A DNA stretch of 64,000 nt from Paenibacillus sp. NAIST15-1 (GCF_001894745.1 NZ_BBYF01000001.1:248001-312000), one strand, 5' to 3'; shown: positions 26,163 to 35,520, counted from the first letter of the stretch. Numbers and translations: made by a program. Notes: generated from the letters alone by a model not told the origin.

Positions 26163-26996
26163 TCACCCTTTCATTCCACACAAGAGCACCAGCAGCAGCA
26201 TGAACACTATTTCTGTACACTCATTCAACGCGCCATAGGTATCACCTGTCAGGCCACCGAGTTTCTTCGACAGGTATCGAGATACTCCCCATGCCGCTGC
26301 AACTCCTAACAGCAGCGAAGCAATGAGCAGCCACCAAGGCCAACCCGAGATGATCCCCGCTGGCATCGTCATCAGATAGCTGATTCTAATCGGAAGCGCC
26401 ATAGCTCCAACAGCCACTGCGGTCAGCAGCCAAGCACAGCCATATGCTGCAGCCACATGATTCCGGTTGAGCCCTTGAAAATAACTGCCCAACCCAGACT
26501 CAGCCCGTGCATACGGTTCATTGGTCATCGCCCATACCATAGCGGCACGCGACCAGATGAACGGAATGACGATCCAGACATTCCAGGCATTCGCGTCAAA
26601 TAATGCGGTTAGCAACGACCATTTCAGAAGCAGCATCAGGACGCATGCAATAACCCCCATCGCCCCAACACGGCTGTCCTTCATAATCTCCAGCATACGC
26701 TCACGGGATCGGCTGCTGAATATGCCGTCCGCTGTATCCATCAGTCCGTCCATATGCAGTCCACCTGTAAGCAGAAGCATAAGCGCCAACGTTACTGCCG
26801 CTGCTGGCCCTGTCGGAAGCAGCAATGTCAACCCAGCTCCTGCTCCCCACACAATCAATCCAATTATTCCGCCCGCGACGGGAAAGAACAAGGTGCTGCG
26901 CTTCAGCACCTCATTCGTGAACGGTACTTCCTTCGGGATTGGAATGCGGGTCAGGAACTGCATGGCAGCAATACACGCATGTACATATTGCTTCAT
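26163..26996 (-). CDS. cobS: Adenosylcobinamide-GDP ribazoletransferase (cobalamin synthase)
   Basis: 277 aa integral membrane enzyme that joins adenosylcobinamide-GDP with alpha-ribazole to give adenosylcobalamin. The N-terminal AMQFLTRIPIP, the acidic motif HMDGLMDTADGIFSSRSRERMLEIMKDSRVGAMG (metal binding Asp residues), and the C-terminal GGLTGDTYGALNECTE are diagnostic. The start overlaps the cobU stop by 4 nt. Confidence 0.95.
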   Translation of the reverse strand: MKQYVHACIAAMQFLTRIPIPKEVPFTNEVLKRSTLFFPVAGGIIGLIVWGAGAGLTLLLPTGPAAAVTLALMLLLTGGLHMDGLMDTADGIFSSRSRERMLEIMKDSRVGAMGVIACVLMLLLKWSLLTALFDANAWNVWIVIPFIWSRAAMVWAMTNEPYARAESGLGSYFQGLNRNHVAAAYGCAWLLTAVAVGAMALPIRISYLMTMPAGIISGWPWWLLIASLLLGVAAAWGVSRYLSKKLGGLTGDTYGALNECTEIVFMLLLVLLCGMKG

Positions 26997-27562
26997 AGCT
27001 CAACCATCCTGCTCTTGAGCTCTATCGGAATCCCAACCGTAACCAAATACACTTCGTCTGCAAGTGCAGCTATTCGCTGATTTAGCCGGCCCGCTGCATC
27101 ACGGAATACTCGTCCAAGCTTGTAGGCTGGTACAACGCCGCTGCCAACCTCATTCGTAACCATGACGACGACACCATCGCGCTGCTGAATACCTTGAAGC
27201 GCATGCAGAATGTCGCGAATACGGCACTCCAACTGTGCCTCCATCCGTTCCTCATCCTCCTGCTCTGCACGCAGAAGCTCATTGGACAGCCAGATCGTTA
27301 AGCAATCAACGAGCACTGTCGGCTGTTCCTCTCCACTCAGCCAACCCGGGAGATCCAGCGACTGGTTCACTGTGCTCCACGCGTATCCAGATGCCTCACG
27401 ACTCGCCTGATGCAGCCGGATGCGCTCCTTCATCTCCTCGTCATGAGCTTCAGCGGTCGCAACATAGGTACCGCCCTGCGGGGACAACTTCATAAATAGT
27501 CGCTCAGCGAACGTACTCTTCCCGCTGCGTGCTCCGCCTGTTACGAGTACAATTTTCCCCAT
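26993..27562 (-). CDS. cobU: Adenosylcobinamide kinase / adenosylcobinamide-phosphate guanylyltransferase
   Basis: About 189 aa. P-loop VTGGARSGKSTFAE at the N-terminus and the conserved DCLTIWLSNELL and TNEVGSGVVPAYKLGRVFRDAAGRLNQRIA identify CobU/CobP, which phosphorylates adenosylcobinamide and transfers GMP to it. The ATG 9 nt after AAGGA is chosen; a GTG two codons earlier is possible. Product feeds CobS, encoded next. Confidence 0.95.
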   Translation of the reverse strand: MGKIVLVTGGARSGKSTFAERLFMKLSPQGGTYVATAEAHDEEMKERIRLHQASREASGYAWSTVNQSLDLPGWLSGEEQPTVLVDCLTIWLSNELLRAEQEDEERMEAQLECRIRDILHALQGIQQRDGVVVMVTNEVGSGVVPAYKLGRVFRDAAGRLNQRIAALADEVYLVTVGIPIELKSRMVEL

Positions 27563-27724
27563 GCTCACTCATCCTTGCTTCAAGATACTTGCATTGATTA
27601 TCCTTGTGTTAACATCATACCTAAGCTGATCACACTCGTGTGACACCATACATACATGCAATCGTCATGCTTGTTTACGTTTCTTATTCTTTTGGAACCA
27701 TAATCTTGGCATTCCAATCTGCGA

Positions 27725-28780
27725 TTACTCCTTATTGGTTACACCTGCCTCTGCGAATGTTGCCATCTCTCGCATAATTCGCACTGCAGCATCAATAAGC
27801 TGGAACATCAGCACACCGCCAGTCCCTTCGCCAAGACGCATCTGCACATGCAAGCAAGGATTCAGCTTGAGCTCAGACAACAGCGCTGTATGCCCCCGCT
27901 CCTCTGACAAGTGCGAGCCAATAAGATAAGGCTGTACCGCCGGAGCTAATCGTACAGCAGCCAGAGCAGCCGCACTGGAGATAAACCCGTCTATCACAAC
28001 CGGAACCTGATTCGCCGCCGCTGCTAGAATAACACCCGTAAGACCGGCAATTTCCAGCCCTCCTACCTTCGCCAATACATCCAATGCATCCTCACGATTC
28101 GGTGCATTGATTTCAAGCGCTTGCCGTACCACATTGCATTTATGCTTCCACTGCGCGTCGCCAATGCCTGTCCCATGGCCTACTGCCTCTTCAGGCTCCA
28201 TTCCAGTAAATGCACACAGCATCGCAGCGCTCGCCGTTGTATTTCCAATGCCCATCTCCCCTGTCGAGAACAGGCGATATCCTTCGCGAACGTACTGCTC
28301 CACAATATCAACACCTACTAGAATCGCAGAGATTGCTTCCTCTCGCGACATAGCAGGCCCCTTCGCCATATTCGCCGTTCCTTTGCGCACCTTGCGCGAT
28401 ACAAGCTTCGGATCGTCCAAGTCCGCATTGACACCGATGTCGACACATACCACGTCTGCACCTGCTTCGCGCGACAGAACATTGACCGCAGCTCCGCCAC
28501 GGAGGAAGTTATACACCATCTGCGGCGTCACTTCGGATGGGAATGCGCTAACACCTTCCTCACATACCCCATGATCGCCAGCCATGACAATAACGGCCTT
28601 CTTCTCGAATTGCGGTTTAACTTCTCCTGTAATACCTGCAACTTGAATCGCAACCTGCTCGAGTACTCCCAAGCTTCCCGGCGGCTTCGTCAATTGATTT
28701 TGATGTTCGATAGCAGATTGGATTGCCTGCTCATCCAAGGGCTTAATTTGTGCGATCAGTTGATTCAATCGTTCATTCAT
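27725..28780 (-). CDS. cobT: Nicotinate-nucleotide-dimethylbenzimidazole phosphoribosyltransferase
   Basis: About 351 aa; the ATG after GGAGATGAGC is chosen over a TTG at 28801. It makes alpha-ribazole phosphate from dimethylbenzimidazole. Motifs: LTKPPGSLGVLE, VMAGDHGVCEEGVSAFPSEVTPQMVYNFLRGGAAVNVL, GEMGIGNTTASAAM, and the catalytic Glu in RLGEGTGGVL. A 160-bp gap separates it from cobU and a 290-bp gap with hairpin and repeats from btuD. Confidence 0.95.
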   Translation of the reverse strand: MNERLNQLIAQIKPLDEQAIQSAIEHQNQLTKPPGSLGVLEQVAIQVAGITGEVKPQFEKKAVIVMAGDHGVCEEGVSAFPSEVTPQMVYNFLRGGAAVNVLSREAGADVVCVDIGVNADLDDPKLVSRKVRKGTANMAKGPAMSREEAISAILVGVDIVEQYVREGYRLFSTGEMGIGNTTASAAMLCAFTGMEPEEAVGHGTGIGDAQWKHKCNVVRQALEINAPNREDALDVLAKVGGLEIAGLTGVILAAAANQVPVVIDGFISSAAALAAVRLAPAVQPYLIGSHLSEERGHTALLSELKLNPCLHVQMRLGEGTGGVLMFQLIDAAVRIMREMATFAEAGVTNKE

Positions 28781-28834
28781 GCTGCTCATCTCCGTTGTCA
28801 AATTGATTTACATGTGTACAAGCTGTGTTCATAG

Positions 28835-28939
28835 ATGTGCACAAAGTTGTATTCAGTTCGTAGTTCTGTTCTTAAATGTGCAAATGATTGTTTTCAGTTC
28901 TTAGTTGTAATCTTAGATCCGTGCACAGATTGTGGTTCT
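28835..28939. repeat. Degenerate tandem repeat, about 41-bp period
   Basis: GTGC-starting units begin at 28837, 28878 and 28921 and share a TTGT(A/T)TTCAGTTC(G/T)TAGTT-like core in the first two copies; the third is partial. It fills the gap before cobT. No function is evident. Confidence 0.4.
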
Positions 28940-29041
28940 TTCTGACTATGACTCATATCTACTCTTGTTCCATGCAGCATTCACTATATTCATCGTTATC
29001 GATTTTCAAGCGGAATGCTATAAATTGCGTTATTGCAAAAT

Positions 29042-29060
29042 GACAGCAATTTATGCTGTC
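29042..29060 (-). terminator. Weak hairpin after btuD
   Basis: GACAGCA/TGCTGTC (7-bp perfect stem, 5-nt loop) followed by ATTTTGC on the minus strand. An alternative 9-bp pairing ATAAATTGC (29020-29028) with GCAATTTAT (29046-29054) overlaps it. Possible attenuator between transporter and synthesis genes. Confidence 0.35.
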
Positions 29061-29069
29061 CAGGGCCGT

Positions 29070-29939
29070 CTATAACCCTAGCTTCGGTCGAATAAGAATC
29101 TGAGGGCGGCCCGTATCGGGATGCGGAACAACCGTCGTCTCTGTGGCAAAAATACGTGACAGCAGCTCCGTAGTCATGATCTGCTCAGGTGTGCCTTGAG
29201 CAGCAATGCCGCCGCCATGAATGACAACAAGCCTATCGCAATATAAAGAAGCCAAATTCAAATCATGGAGCACGGATACGACCGTCAACCCGCAATCCTG
29301 CTGCCACTCCCGAACAATATCCATAAATTGCACCTGATAATGAATGTCCAAATACGTCGTCGGCTCATCCAGCAGTACAACAGAGGGGGATTGCACCATT
29401 AGCTTGGCCAATGCCGTCCGTTGGCGCTGCCCGCCGCTAATCCGATCAAGTGGATGGTCAGCCAGCTCCGTCAGTTGCAGCTTCTCCATAATCCGGTCTA
29501 CAATCTCTCCACTATCCTCAGATTCTGATCCAAGCCAGGATTGAAATGGAAAACGTCCCATCTCAACCACTTCGCGCACCGTAAATCCAAGTGGTGGAAG
29601 CGCTTCCTGCTGCAGCACTGCCATCATCTGAGACAGTGCTCTGCGCTTATAGGTACCCAGCATTTGACCAGCAAGCTGTATAGAACCAGAAGTAGGTCGA
29701 TCCACTCCTGACAACAAAGACAGAAGCGTGGACTTGCCACTGCCGTTCGGACCAATGATGCCAACCCACTCTCCAGACTTCACAGCGAAATCCACATCTT
29801 GCAATACATGCTTCTCCCCATAATGCTTGCTCAGTCCTTGAACCTCAATGATGTTGCCCTTCTCGATATGAATGGCAAGCTTGCTGCTCTCTGCATGATC
29901 CAGATATGCTTCCGGAAAATGTTCTCTTCGCTGTGTCAT
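29070..29939 (-). CDS. btuD: Corrinoid ABC transporter ATP-binding protein
   Basis: About 289 aa, ATG at 29939 after GGGGG and overlapping the permease stop by 4 nt. Walker A GPNGSGKST, Q-loop, signature ISGGQRQR, Walker B VVLLDEPTTYLD: the FecE/BtuD branch that powers siderophore- and B12-type importers. An N-terminal extension of about 30 residues precedes the ABC domain. The substrate is inferred as B12/cobinamide from the riboswitch and cob genes. Confidence 0.9.
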   Translation of the reverse strand: MTQRREHFPEAYLDHAESSKLAIHIEKGNIIEVQGLSKHYGEKHVLQDVDFAVKSGEWVGIIGPNGSGKSTLLSLLSGVDRPTSGSIQLAGQMLGTYKRRALSQMMAVLQQEALPPLGFTVREVVEMGRFPFQSWLGSESEDSGEIVDRIMEKLQLTELADHPLDRISGGQRQRTALAKLMVQSPSVVLLDEPTTYLDIHYQVQFMDIVREWQQDCGLTVVSVLHDLNLASLYCDRLVVIHGGGIAAQGTPEQIMTTELLSRIFATETTVVPHPDTGRPQILIRPKLGL

Positions 29940-30979
29940 GACCATTTCCCCCGTTTCGCTCGCTTATTGCGCATAAGCAAGTAGGCGAAGAATGGCGCAC
30001 CTAGAAACGCGGTTACAACCCCGAGCGGGATTTCCGTCGGTGCGAATGCCGTACGGGCAATCGTATCTGCCCACATCACATATATCGCCCCACCAATTGC
30101 TGAGAGCGGTATCAAATATCGATAATCAGGGCCCACAATTAAGCGCAGCAGATGCGGAACGACTAATCCGACAAAGCCGATGACGCCGGATACAGATACG
30201 GCAGCTGCAGTAATCATCGTTGCCGTCAGCAGCACTACCCATTTCGTCCGCTCTACATGAAGTCCGAGATGCGAGGCCTGTCGCTCACCTAATGCAAGCA
30301 AATTAAGCGGTCTTGCATATGCAATAAGAATAACAATGCCAATTGCCAAATAAGGAGCGAGCACCACTGTATAAGACCAGCCTCGCATCGCCAAACTGCC
30401 CATCACCCAAAACAAAATCTCATTGATCGTCTGATTTGTCATGGCTACAAGAAAGGAGACGATGGAGCCGAGAAAAGCTTGCATCACGACTCCAGATAAG
30501 ATCAGTGTCTCGATTGGAATCTTCCCCTGCTCACTGGCCAGCTTAATGACGAACATTAGGGTCGCTACCCCTGTAGCGAATGCAACGACAGGAATCGTCC
30601 ATTCGCCGAACAGCGAATACTGCAAACCGAAGTAAATAAGGAATGCGGCTCCAACAGAAGCCCCTGAAGATACCCCTAATGTATACGGATCTGCCAACGG
30701 GTTGCGCAGCACTCCTTGAAATGCAGTACCTGCGACCCCAAGCGCCGCCCCTACGAGCATTGCCAATAGAACTCGTGGGAAGCGTACCTTCATCATAATT
30801 TGCGCGGAAGCGTCATCCCATGTCACCGGTATGAACTGATCCAGCCCTGGAATATGATGAAGCAGAATTTGAGCAATTTCCCCCATTGGCATTTGTACAG
30901 AGCCTACAGCGAGGCATCCTACAACGGACAAAAGGAGAAGCGCAATACCCGCTCCTCCATACCAACCCATTTTATTCAT
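29936..30979 (-). CDS. btuC: Corrinoid ABC transporter permease (FecCD/BtuC family)
   Basis: About 347 aa with nine to ten membrane segments. Typical motifs are RFPRVLLAMLVGAALGVAGTAFQGVLRNPLADPYTLGVSSGAS, VMGSLAMRGW and GVIGFVGLVVPHLLRLIVGPDYRYLIPLSAIGGA. The start after GGAGAAATCG is chosen; a GTG four codons earlier is possible. Located between btuF and btuD in the standard order. Confidence 0.92.
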   Translation of the reverse strand: MNKMGWYGGAGIALLLLSVVGCLAVGSVQMPMGEIAQILLHHIPGLDQFIPVTWDDASAQIMMKVRFPRVLLAMLVGAALGVAGTAFQGVLRNPLADPYTLGVSSGASVGAAFLIYFGLQYSLFGEWTIPVVAFATGVATLMFVIKLASEQGKIPIETLILSGVVMQAFLGSIVSFLVAMTNQTINEILFWVMGSLAMRGWSYTVVLAPYLAIGIVILIAYARPLNLLALGERQASHLGLHVERTKWVVLLTATMITAAAVSVSGVIGFVGLVVPHLLRLIVGPDYRYLIPLSAIGGAIYVMWADTIARTAFAPTEIPLGVVTAFLGAPFFAYLLMRNKRAKRGKWS

Positions 30980-30996
30980 CGATTTCTCCACGACGA

Positions 30997-31998
30997 TTAT
31001 TTTACCAAGTCCGGATGAATCGCCTTCGCAACTGCCTTCAATCCTTCAGCTACACGAGGTCCCGGACGGCTGATCAGGTTCTGATCCACACCGATTACTT
31101 GATTGTTCTTAATTGCATTAATGTTGTTCCAACCGCTGCGTCCACGAATAATTTCTTCCAAGGATTTGTTCGTCTCTTTGTCCACTACACCTTGCGTGAA
31201 CATGATTACATCCGGATTGGATTTAATAATATTCTCTTCGTTAATTTGAATCCAGCCAGCTGAATCAGCCGCAACGTTCGTGCCGCCTGCCACTTCAATC
31301 AGTTCGTTCATGAACTCGCCGCTGCCTACTGTCCAGCCTGGGGAGAATTCAATATACACCTTTTTCTTCTCCGCACTTTGAACGGCCGACTTCACATCTT
31401 CACGCACTTGTTTCATGTTGTCAACAATCGTCTTCGCCTTAGCTTGCTGATCCGTAATTTGACCATACAATTCAATGTTCTTAATCACATCATCGTACGT
31501 TTTTGGCTCAACCTTGAATATTTTAATGCCCAGTTCACGGAACTTCTTCACGACGGGCTCCTTCATGGAGATACCTGTGAATACGATGTCCGGCTTAGCT
31601 TTAATGATTGCCTCTTCATTCGGCTTCGTAATGCCGCCCATTTTCTCTTTGGACTTCGCTGCCTCTGGATAGTCGTCAAAATCAGACACCCCAACGATTT
31701 GTGCATCCAATCCAAGCGCGAACAAGGACTCTGTCTCAGCTGGGGACACGGATATAATACGTTCTGGCGCTTTGTCGAATGTGAACTCCTCACCCGTCGC
31801 ATCCTTAACAGTCAGTGGATACGTCGTTTTTAGATCATCCTGCTTCGGTTGTTCTGTAGCCCCATTGCCATTGGACTCTTGCTGTGCAGTATTATTCTCA
31901 GCAGGCTTAGCCGCATCTTTATTGCCGCAAGCCGCCAGTCCTACTGTAAGCATAAGCGCCAATAGCGCCGCTACCGATTTGTTCAGCCATTTGTTCAT
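30997..31998 (-). CDS. btuF: Corrinoid-binding lipoprotein
   Basis: 333 aa. The ATG after GAGGGAGA is chosen; an ATG 24 nt upstream is in frame. Lipoprotein signal ends at LAACGNKD, then a low-complexity linker to about 50, then a BtuF/FhuD-type helical-backbone binding protein (APERIISVSPAETESLFALGLDAQIVGVSDFDDYPEAA, KPDIVFTG, NPDVIMF). It captures B12 or cobinamide outside the cell for BtuCD. First gene of the riboswitch-controlled operon, with a leader of more than 300 nt. Confidence 0.9.
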   Translation of the reverse strand: MNKWLNKSVAALLALMLTVGLAACGNKDAAKPAENNTAQQESNGNGATEQPKQDDLKTTYPLTVKDATGEEFTFDKAPERIISVSPAETESLFALGLDAQIVGVSDFDDYPEAAKSKEKMGGITKPNEEAIIKAKPDIVFTGISMKEPVVKKFRELGIKIFKVEPKTYDDVIKNIELYGQITDQQAKAKTIVDNMKQVREDVKSAVQSAEKKKVYIEFSPGWTVGSGEFMNELIEVAGGTNVAADSAGWIQINEENIIKSNPDVIMFTQGVVDKETNKSLEEIIRGRSGWNNINAIKNNQVIGVDQNLISRPGPRVAEGLKAVAKAIHPDLVK

Positions 31999-32302
31999 GT
32001 CAGAATCTCTCCCTCGCGTCATTCTTCCTAGTCTCTAACCATGTACTACCCGTGCAGGTGTAAAGCGGTTCCATCCTTCGCCATGCGAACGATAATGCAC
32101 TGCAAGCTGTACTTGCCGTAAGAATGTATGTACATCCCCATTCGGTATCAGTTGTCAATGAGCACTTGCATATACCTGAGCTGTAAATCCTACTGTGACT
32201 GAATTTGTGATATACATTCGTGCTGTGCAATTGCATTGAACTGCAGTTTACCTTGTACAAACGAAGTGCTTGATGGGATGTGAAATCATTTCCAAATACA
32301 GC

Positions 32303-32330
32303 AAAAACCCCCGATCCTTCGATCCGGGGG
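32303..32330 (-). terminator. Terminator of the cobalamin riboswitch leader
   Basis: CCCCCG/CGGGGG with an inner GATC/GATC pair, followed by TTTTTGC on the minus strand. It lies between the aptamer and btuF, where premature termination would block the operon when B12 is plentiful. It is about 130 nt from the B12 box, so folding must be long-range, or a second signal intervenes. Confidence 0.75.
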
Positions 32331-32459
32331 AACACAAAGTCATCTATCGCAATATTCAACAGACACCTAGAAGCAGGAAGCAAGCAGCTGCGCTGCCATG
32401 TTGCCTGATGCATTACGCCAATGACGTGATCCTCTCCGCGAAGGATACAGCTCGTCCAT

Positions 32460-32640
32460 CTTCAGGCAGGTTTCCTGACTTAGGAGAATACGTTGCAGCT
32501 CGCCTTCCCATCCATAGCGGTACATACAGCACACACTAATGAATCCGACAGTGGCATCATGAGCGCAACACTCCATTCACAGTGGCGGGACCGCGCCGGG
32601 TTCACACCGGCTTCCCTATTAACCTCGAATATGCATCGGC
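32460..32640 (-). ncRNA. Cobalamin (AdoCbl) riboswitch
   Basis: On the minus strand the aptamer reads from about GGTTAATAGGGAAGCC, GGTGTGAACCCGGCGCGG, TCCCGCCACTGTGA, through GATGCCACTGTCGGA and ATGGATGGGAAGGCG, to the B12 box AGTCAGGAAACCTGCC (32465-32480). These are the conserved core blocks of the cobalamin riboswitch in their correct order. It controls btuFCD-cobTUSQ. No second copy was found upstream of cobD. Confidence 0.95.
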
Positions 32641-32855
32641 CATACAATACAACGGTGTCTCTTACCGAACAACGCGTATGGATCCGTACCGCATACATAT
32701 CCAAGGACCTGAAGTATCACGATTATTCAATATGGAATACATTTCGTCATCCAAGTGCTAAACTCGATAATTGATTATAGGGGAAAAGCCCCTGCGTTGC
32801 AATAGATTACATCATTGCGTGCATCCAATGAACCTGCTTTGACACACAAACGTCA

Positions 32856-33737
32856 TCATCTGCTGGGAAGCCGTTCTGCTCGCAAGAACTTCCATTTGCG
32901 GGCACATCGCTTCGCCGTAATCATAACACCGCCACCAATTGGCGCAGCGGCTTCCCAGAATGACTTCCTTGGGAAAGCCAGCGTGTATAAGCGACGAACG
33001 ACACCACCGTGTGTAACGATGACAACATCTGGCCGCGGACTAAGCCCGCTTCCATATGACTGTCTCTGCATCCGGCTTGTCTTGCTCCGCAGCACACGTC
33101 CACGTGGCAGCGGCGAAGAATGGTACGGCCGACGACGGATAGCGCTCTCTTGCCGTTCCATGTGATTTCCACTGCTGATGAAGGAATCACGCGCATTGCG
33201 CAGCACTTCCCACCATACATGCGCCGTTCGCGTACAGAAGGTCTGCCACGGTTCCCCGCGCGGCGGCTGGATGGCTGATGAATCGTCAAGCCATCTTCGA
33301 TACTGTGGATCTTCCTTCAAGTCATTGTAGGTTAACCCTTCCCACATACCGAAGTCATATTCTCGCAGCCTTGTGTCCTCCACAGCTTGGATGCTGTCAC
33401 GCGGACGCAAATAAGCGAGCGTGTCGCGACAGCGGCGCATATCGCTCGTGTATAGCAGCGGTGATGGATGCGCCAATGTTCGGCGAAGAGCTCGGAGCTC
33501 TTCTGTTGAATCCGGCAATAGCGGTACATCCGAATAGCTAATATATCGCCGCTCCGTATTCTCTTGCGTCAAGCCATGACGAACAAGTGCGAAGCGCACA
33601 ATTTTGCCGCTTGCTTGACTCTTTTTTCGTAACATATGTCTTGTCATTAATAATCGTTTCCTGTTGTTTTTCGATGCTCCTGAACGACGCCGGTTCCGAT
33701 GAATAACGGGAGCATTCCATTTAGTTGTCCGTGTCAT
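32856..33737 (-). CDS. cobC: Histidine phosphatase, probable alpha-ribazole phosphatase
   Basis: 293 aa with AAGGAG site. Residues 48-60 hold the phosphoglycerate-mutase-type RHG motif (ALVRHGLTQ), followed by LYTSDMRRCRDTLAYL and REYDFGMWEGLTYNDL, and the second catalytic His in VIVTHGGVVRRL. This fits CobC, which dephosphorylates alpha-ribazole phosphate. It is much longer than usual: about 45 basic residues precede the motif, and an Arg-rich stretch of about 50 residues interrupts the domain before the second His. Context with cob genes supports the role, but the insert makes the annotation less firm. Confidence 0.75.
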   Translation of the reverse strand: MTRTTKWNAPVIHRNRRRSGASKNNRKRLLMTRHMLRKKSQASGKIVRFALVRHGLTQENTERRYISYSDVPLLPDSTEELRALRRTLAHPSPLLYTSDMRRCRDTLAYLRPRDSIQAVEDTRLREYDFGMWEGLTYNDLKEDPQYRRWLDDSSAIQPPRGEPWQTFCTRTAHVWWEVLRNARDSFISSGNHMERQESAIRRRPYHSSPLPRGRVLRSKTSRMQRQSYGSGLSPRPDVVIVTHGGVVRRLYTLAFPRKSFWEAAAPIGGGVMITAKRCARKWKFLRAERLPSR

Positions 33738-33767
33738 CCCATTTGTACTCCTTCATCCGCCATTCGT

Positions 33768-34733
33768 CTACAGAAGCCATCCTCCGCGCACATATAGGAG
33801 CAGGCCTGCCAGAATAACAAAGACTGTCGAGCTGCTTACGAGCAGCCTGCATACCGCAGGCACATGCTCTGCTTGCAGAGGCTGCTTCATATCCCCCATA
33901 TAAGCGCGGAACGAACGTATTCCTTTATACACATTATAACCACCAAGCCTGATGCCAAGCGCACCTGCTGCTGCTGCCTCAGCCCACCCGCTATTCGGGC
34001 TTGGATGCTTGCTTGCATCTCGAAGCGCCATTGACCAAGCCCTGCGTGCATCATACCGATGAATCCAAGCGCTCAGCGTGATGAGCACAGCAGTGATCCG
34101 TGCTGGTATCCAGTTGGCGATATCATCGAGGCGGGCAGATGCCCAGCCCAAATTCTGATATTTCTCATTTTTATAGCCGACCATAGAATCGAGCGTATTC
34201 ACCGCACGATATGCCATAGCCAGCGGAGCGCCTCCGATAAGTGCGAAGAATAGCGGCGAAATGACCGCATCAACAATGTTCTCCGCTACCGTCTCGACGG
34301 TAGCTCGCACGACTTCCGGTTCATCCAATTGCTCTGTATCGCGGCCGACAATCATGCCGACTTCTCGCCTTGCACCCTCTAAGTCCTGCTCCTTCAGCCT
34401 CCGATACACAGCCATCCCTGCATCCTTCAGTCCTTTTGCCGCAATTGTCGTTCCAATGAGCAATGCCTCGGCAATCCATCCTACATATTCATGAACATGA
34501 TATAGTCCTGTTAATATAAGCCAAGTCGACGCATACGCTCCTCCTACCATGATCATCGGCAGCAGGATGCCTAGCGGCTTGAGTGCCTGCTCGGAAGGAC
34601 TTATCCTGCGTATAACACGTTCTACTCTGCTTATTCCTTTGCCAATCCCAACGACTGGATGCGGGATAGCCCGAGGATCGCCTACAATCCGATCCCATAT
34701 GTATGCTGCTATTATGATGAGCGCTGCTGTCAT
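33768..34733 (-). CDS. cbiB: Adenosylcobinamide-phosphate synthase
   Basis: 321 aa membrane protein (also called CobD in aerobic nomenclature). It joins adenosylcobyric acid and aminopropanol phosphate. Motifs: WDRIVGDPRAIPHPVVGIGKGI at the start, then ATVETVAENIVDAVISPLFFALIGGAPLAMAYRAVNTLDSMVGYKNEKYQNLGWASARLDDIANWIPARI, and the DASKHPSPNSGWAEAAAAGALGIRLGG block. It follows cbiZ by 40 nt. Confidence 0.95.
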   Translation of the reverse strand: MTAALIIIAAYIWDRIVGDPRAIPHPVVGIGKGISRVERVIRRISPSEQALKPLGILLPMIMVGGAYASTWLILTGLYHVHEYVGWIAEALLIGTTIAAKGLKDAGMAVYRRLKEQDLEGARREVGMIVGRDTEQLDEPEVVRATVETVAENIVDAVISPLFFALIGGAPLAMAYRAVNTLDSMVGYKNEKYQNLGWASARLDDIANWIPARITAVLITLSAWIHRYDARRAWSMALRDASKHPSPNSGWAEAAAAGALGIRLGGYNVYKGIRSFRAYMGDMKQPLQAEHVPAVCRLLVSSSTVFVILAGLLLYVRGGWLL

Positions 34734-34773
34734 ATGTCTACCACCCTAGTAGATTGTTCTTCTCTGTTAGCGG

Positions 34774-35493
34774 TCATGCTTCATGCTGAGTCTTGACGGA
34801 CTCATATACGGTAGTATACACGAGTTGTCCGACCGCATGACCCAATGTGGTCGCTGTCCCTGCATAGCAATGCACAGGTTCATATCGACCAGTATCTATC
34901 ACGGCAAATGCAATTGCATCTGTCGTCGTCCCCGTGGCAATGCGCCCCGTCTCTGAATCCAAGATGCCCAGATCAGACAGAGCCGCACATTTGGCCTCCG
35001 TTGCCGTCATGAACACATTCCATACCGCGGCATCAGACAATTTGCCATCCATAATAAGAATGGAATTAATCGTCCCTGGCTTCAATGGTTCATAAGCTGA
35101 GAATACGCGCCGCGGCATCCCTGCGCGAGCCGCATTAGACGTTCCGGCAGTCGTCACGCACAGAAGCGAGCATTCATCCGCATCCTGCTCAGCAACAGAT
35201 GCATGGCTCACCTTAGCAGCGGTCATAAGCCCAACTGTCTGCTCCGGAGCGTACCCCTTCTCTACACATGTCAAACGAAGGTACTCTATCGGATCTGCAC
35301 AATTGAACTGATAATGAACCATCTGATTCAAGATGCGATTGCCCGTCCATTGCCCTCCATGATATACAGCACTGCTCCATATCGGCGCTGCCTGTGGCAG
35401 CTCAACAGCGATGAGAGCATCCTCCCAGCGAATATCTACTCCTGCAATATGTCCAGATGTAAAGGTACAGTTGCCCTCTCGATATGGCTGCAT
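34774..35493 (-). CDS. cbiZ: Adenosylcobinamide amidohydrolase
   Basis: 239 aa with AAGGAG site. CbiZ cleaves the aminopropanol arm of imported adenosylcobinamide to give adenosylcobyric acid, which CbiB then re-arms. Recognised by NRILNQMVHYQFNCADP, VGLMTAAKVSHASV, VCVTTAGTSNAARAG, GTINSILIMDGKLSDAAVWNVFMTATEAKCAALSDLGI and ATGTTTDAIAFA. Its neighbours cobD and cbiB supply the two other players of this route. Confidence 0.92.
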   Translation of the reverse strand: MQPYREGNCTFTSGHIAGVDIRWEDALIAVELPQAAPIWSSAVYHGGQWTGNRILNQMVHYQFNCADPIEYLRLTCVEKGYAPEQTVGLMTAAKVSHASVAEQDADECSLLCVTTAGTSNAARAGMPRRVFSAYEPLKPGTINSILIMDGKLSDAAVWNVFMTATEAKCAALSDLGILDSETGRIATGTTTDAIAFAVIDTGRYEPVHCYAGTATTLGHAVGQLVYTTVYESVKTQHEA

Positions 35494-35520
35494 CCCACTT
35501 CTCCTTCATTCTGTGTTTGT

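Noticed and set aside
28835..28939. CRISPR-like array
   Set aside because: Units are degenerate, contiguous without unique spacers and only two to three in number.
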